This document shows positions 42,834 to 50,061 of a stretch of DNA of 50,061 nt, piece after piece. The DNA is taken from NCBI GenBank assembly GCA_009731375.1, contig BJOX01000056.1, positions 167,034 through 217,094 on the forward strand, read 5' to 3'. Both the position numbers and the translations under genes were made by a program. The stretch is from Paulinella micropora (lineage: Eukaryota; Cercozoa; Imbricatea; Euglyphida). The notes below the pieces were generated by a model. The model was not told where the DNA came from. It searched no databases and worked only from the letters and a program-made list of their open reading frames with translations. The stretch's first letter is position 1; every line of letters starts with the position of its first letter.

Positions 42834-43206
42834 GGTAGGGGGTCGGTAGGGGGTCCCCTCTAAGGTAGGCCCCTACCTTAAAAAAATTTTTATTTGTTTT
42901 TTGTTTTTATTTAAAAATACATCATTTTTTTTTTTTTTTTTTTTTTGGACCCCCTACCGACCCCCTACCACCCCCTACCGAGTCCCGACCCCCTACCTTA
43001 GGACACCCCCTACCGACCCCCTACCATTACAACTACGTACTTGTTTTTTTAAAATTATATCAATATAATTTATCAATTTCTTTTTTATCTCCCCCACCAT
43101 CCCCTTCAATATTAAATTATTTAATTGTATACTATACCCCCTACCGACCCCCTACCTTAGGACACCCCCTACCGACCCCCTGATAGTACCTTAGGACACC
43201 CCCTTA

Positions 43207-43246
<40 letters not shown>

Positions 43247-44040
43247 TCTCTTTCTCTCTCTCCTTTTCTTCTTCTTCTTCTTCTTCTTCTTCTTCTTCTT
43301 CTTCTTCTTCTTCTTCTTCTTCTTCTTCTTCTTCTTCAACTTCTTCTTCTCCTACCGACCCCCTACCTTAGGACACCTCCCACCGACCCCCTATCATCAT
43401 TACTACTGACTTAAAAAAAAAATTATATCAATATAATTTAACAATTTCTTTTTGTCATCTTACCACCGTGGCTCCATCATCGCCTTTAATATTAAACTAT
43501 TTAACTGCTAGTATAGTATGTGATGAAAATTATTTAATAGTAATATTAAATTATTTAATGATTAAGTGTTGAAAATTATTATTAATAATGAATAAAACAA
43601 ATCGAACTTTAAATTTTATGAAATAAAAAAATTTAATGATAAGGAACTCACAATGATTTCAAAACTTGCACAACTACGGACTTTTTTTTTTTTTAATTAT
43701 ATCAATATAATTTAACAATTTCTTTTTGACCTCTTACCACCCCCACCATCCCTTCACTATTAAATTATTTAATTGTATACTATACCCGGGCCCCGCGGGC
43801 TTACCGACCCCGTACCACCCCTACCGACCCCCTACATTAGGACACCCCCTACCATCCCCTTCAATATTAAATTATTTAATTGTATACTAATATCGTCATG
43901 AAAATTATTTCATAGTAATATTAAATTATTTAATGATTAAATGTTGAAAATTATTATTATTAATAATAATCGAACTTTAAATTTTATGAAATAAAAAAAA
44001 TTAATGATAAGGAATTCACAATGACTTCAAAACTTGAATC
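42834..44040. repeat. Left arm: CCCCCTACC motifs and AT-rich longer repeats
   Basis: A few GGTAGGGGGTC copies at the extreme end are followed by C-rich copies (CCCCCTACCTTAGGACACC, CCGACCCCCTACC). Longer AT-rich units also repeat: ATTATATCAATATAATTTA three times (about 43055, 43420, 43695); AATATTAAATTATTTAATTG several times; and a roughly 140-bp block at about 43525-43665 and 43905-44035. There is a (TTC)n array at 43270-43340. No coding sequence is seen. Confidence 0.85.
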
Positions 44041-44104
44041 ATGCGTACAAGCTCAGGCACTTCCATCATTCTTTCTAAAAAATTATCGCCGAGCTGATAG
44101 ATTC

Positions 44105-49193
<5,089 letters not shown>

Positions 49194-49693
49194 GAAGACA
49201 AGCTATTGAGGACGTTGAAGTTAACAGCGACAGGTCTTCTTCTTGGCTTCTCGGGTTTTCAAATTGTGGTGCAACCAACGGTCCCGCCAAAAAATGGCAC
49301 GTTCTGGGCTGTTTCCGTGCTGTATGCAGCGGCCCGACACTAGCGCTGTGGCATTTCTCTCTGGAAAAAGGAAGGCTTTAAGGTCAGCCCACCCATTTGA
49401 GCGCCAATTGTGCTGCTTTTTGCCATTTTTTTGGACCCCAAGTGACCCCAGATTTCCCAACCGCTCCATTTTCCAGTATGGCGGGTCCGTTTCTCTTGAC
49501 TCCCTTTGCTACTGCAACACACACAATATGCAACAGCAGCAACAACAAGCAAACACTTTGCACATACGTGATGTAGGAGAAATGTATTTTTTTTCAGGCG
49601 TTTTACTCGGGTTTTTTTTTTGTTTCGGGGCTGCAGAATCGAGAGGGGCCGCGCGCGGAGAGAAGGCATTTCAGGAGGTGTTAAAACGGTAAG

Positions 49694-49741
<48 letters not shown>

Positions 49742-49874
49742 ACCTCCCTTTTTCTCTCTCTTTCTCTCTCTCTCTCTCCCTCTGGTCGGTCGGTCGGTTG
49801 GTTGGTTGGTTGGTTGCATAATAGGTTGCTTCGTTGCTTGGTTGCTGGGTTGCTTGGTTGCTTGGTTGCTTGTG

Positions 49875-49930
<56 letters not shown>

Positions 49931-49976
49931 TCTCTGTCTCTGCTTTTCTCTCTCTCTCTCTCCCTCTCTCTCTCTT

Positions 49977-50011
<35 letters not shown>

Positions 50012-50013
50012 TC

Positions 50014-50061
<48 letters not shown>
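49194..50061. other. Region upstream of the transposase
   Basis: Bases 49210-49690 are unique and show no clear gene; this could include the transposon's 5' arm, promoter or flanking DNA. Bases 49690-50061 are (CT)n with GGTT and GCTTGGTT repeats at 49785-49870. Confidence 0.6.

Overview
This is eukaryotic nuclear DNA. It has intron-rich genes with GT..AG boundaries, LTR and DNA transposons, and introns made almost entirely of microsatellites (TATC, CATA, TACC, CT, TA) with assembly gaps. The organism cannot be named from the sequence; an intron-rich protist or alga with a repeat-saturated genome is my best, weak guess. The stop codons used (TAA, TAG, TGA) fit the standard code. Runs of N lie at 813-822, 4384-4393, 5732-5741, 6671-6680, 7230-7261, 10890-11731, 13549-13607, 15829-16502, 40389-40731, 42243-42252 and 48733-48742.

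Region 1 (about 400-17094, plus strand) is the 3' part of an eIF4G gene. At least 27 small exons can be joined in frame. They encode a Ser-rich N-terminal segment, an eIF4E-binding motif, the MIF4G HEAT domain, a Q/K-rich linker and an MA3 domain. Many introns hold tandem copies of the edge of the neighbouring exon, including the splice site, embedded in tetranucleotide arrays.

Region 2 (18305-28696, minus strand) is a complete 10.4-kb Ty3/gypsy-type retrotransposon with 247-bp LTRs that differ at one base, a TTAT target duplication, a purine tract, and gag and pol. Gag-1, gag-2 and pol share one reading frame, broken only by a TAG and a TGA. The sequence after each stop resembles a known leaky stop context. 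Next to it (29395-31060) lies a decayed relative, followed by nested satellite arrays (31340-32890).

Region 3 (33060-42117, minus strand) holds host-like or unclassified genes: a two-exon ORF, a Cys-rich exon, a SET-domain protein, and a multi-exon gene whose product carries about 18 tandem 17-18-residue repeats and an acidic tail.

Region 4 (42823 to about 49200, minus strand) is a CACTA/TNP2-like DNA transposon with a multi-exon, partly decayed transposase. Its arms and introns are packed with a G-rich motif (GGTAGGGGGTGTCCTAA and variants) that changes strand orientation in the middle of the element. The rest is (CT)n, (GATA)n and (TA)n sequence, plus a roughly 530-bp dispersed repeat with a TATC-repeat tail (5401-5710, 5742-6268, 40732-40976, and its end at 10444-10470).
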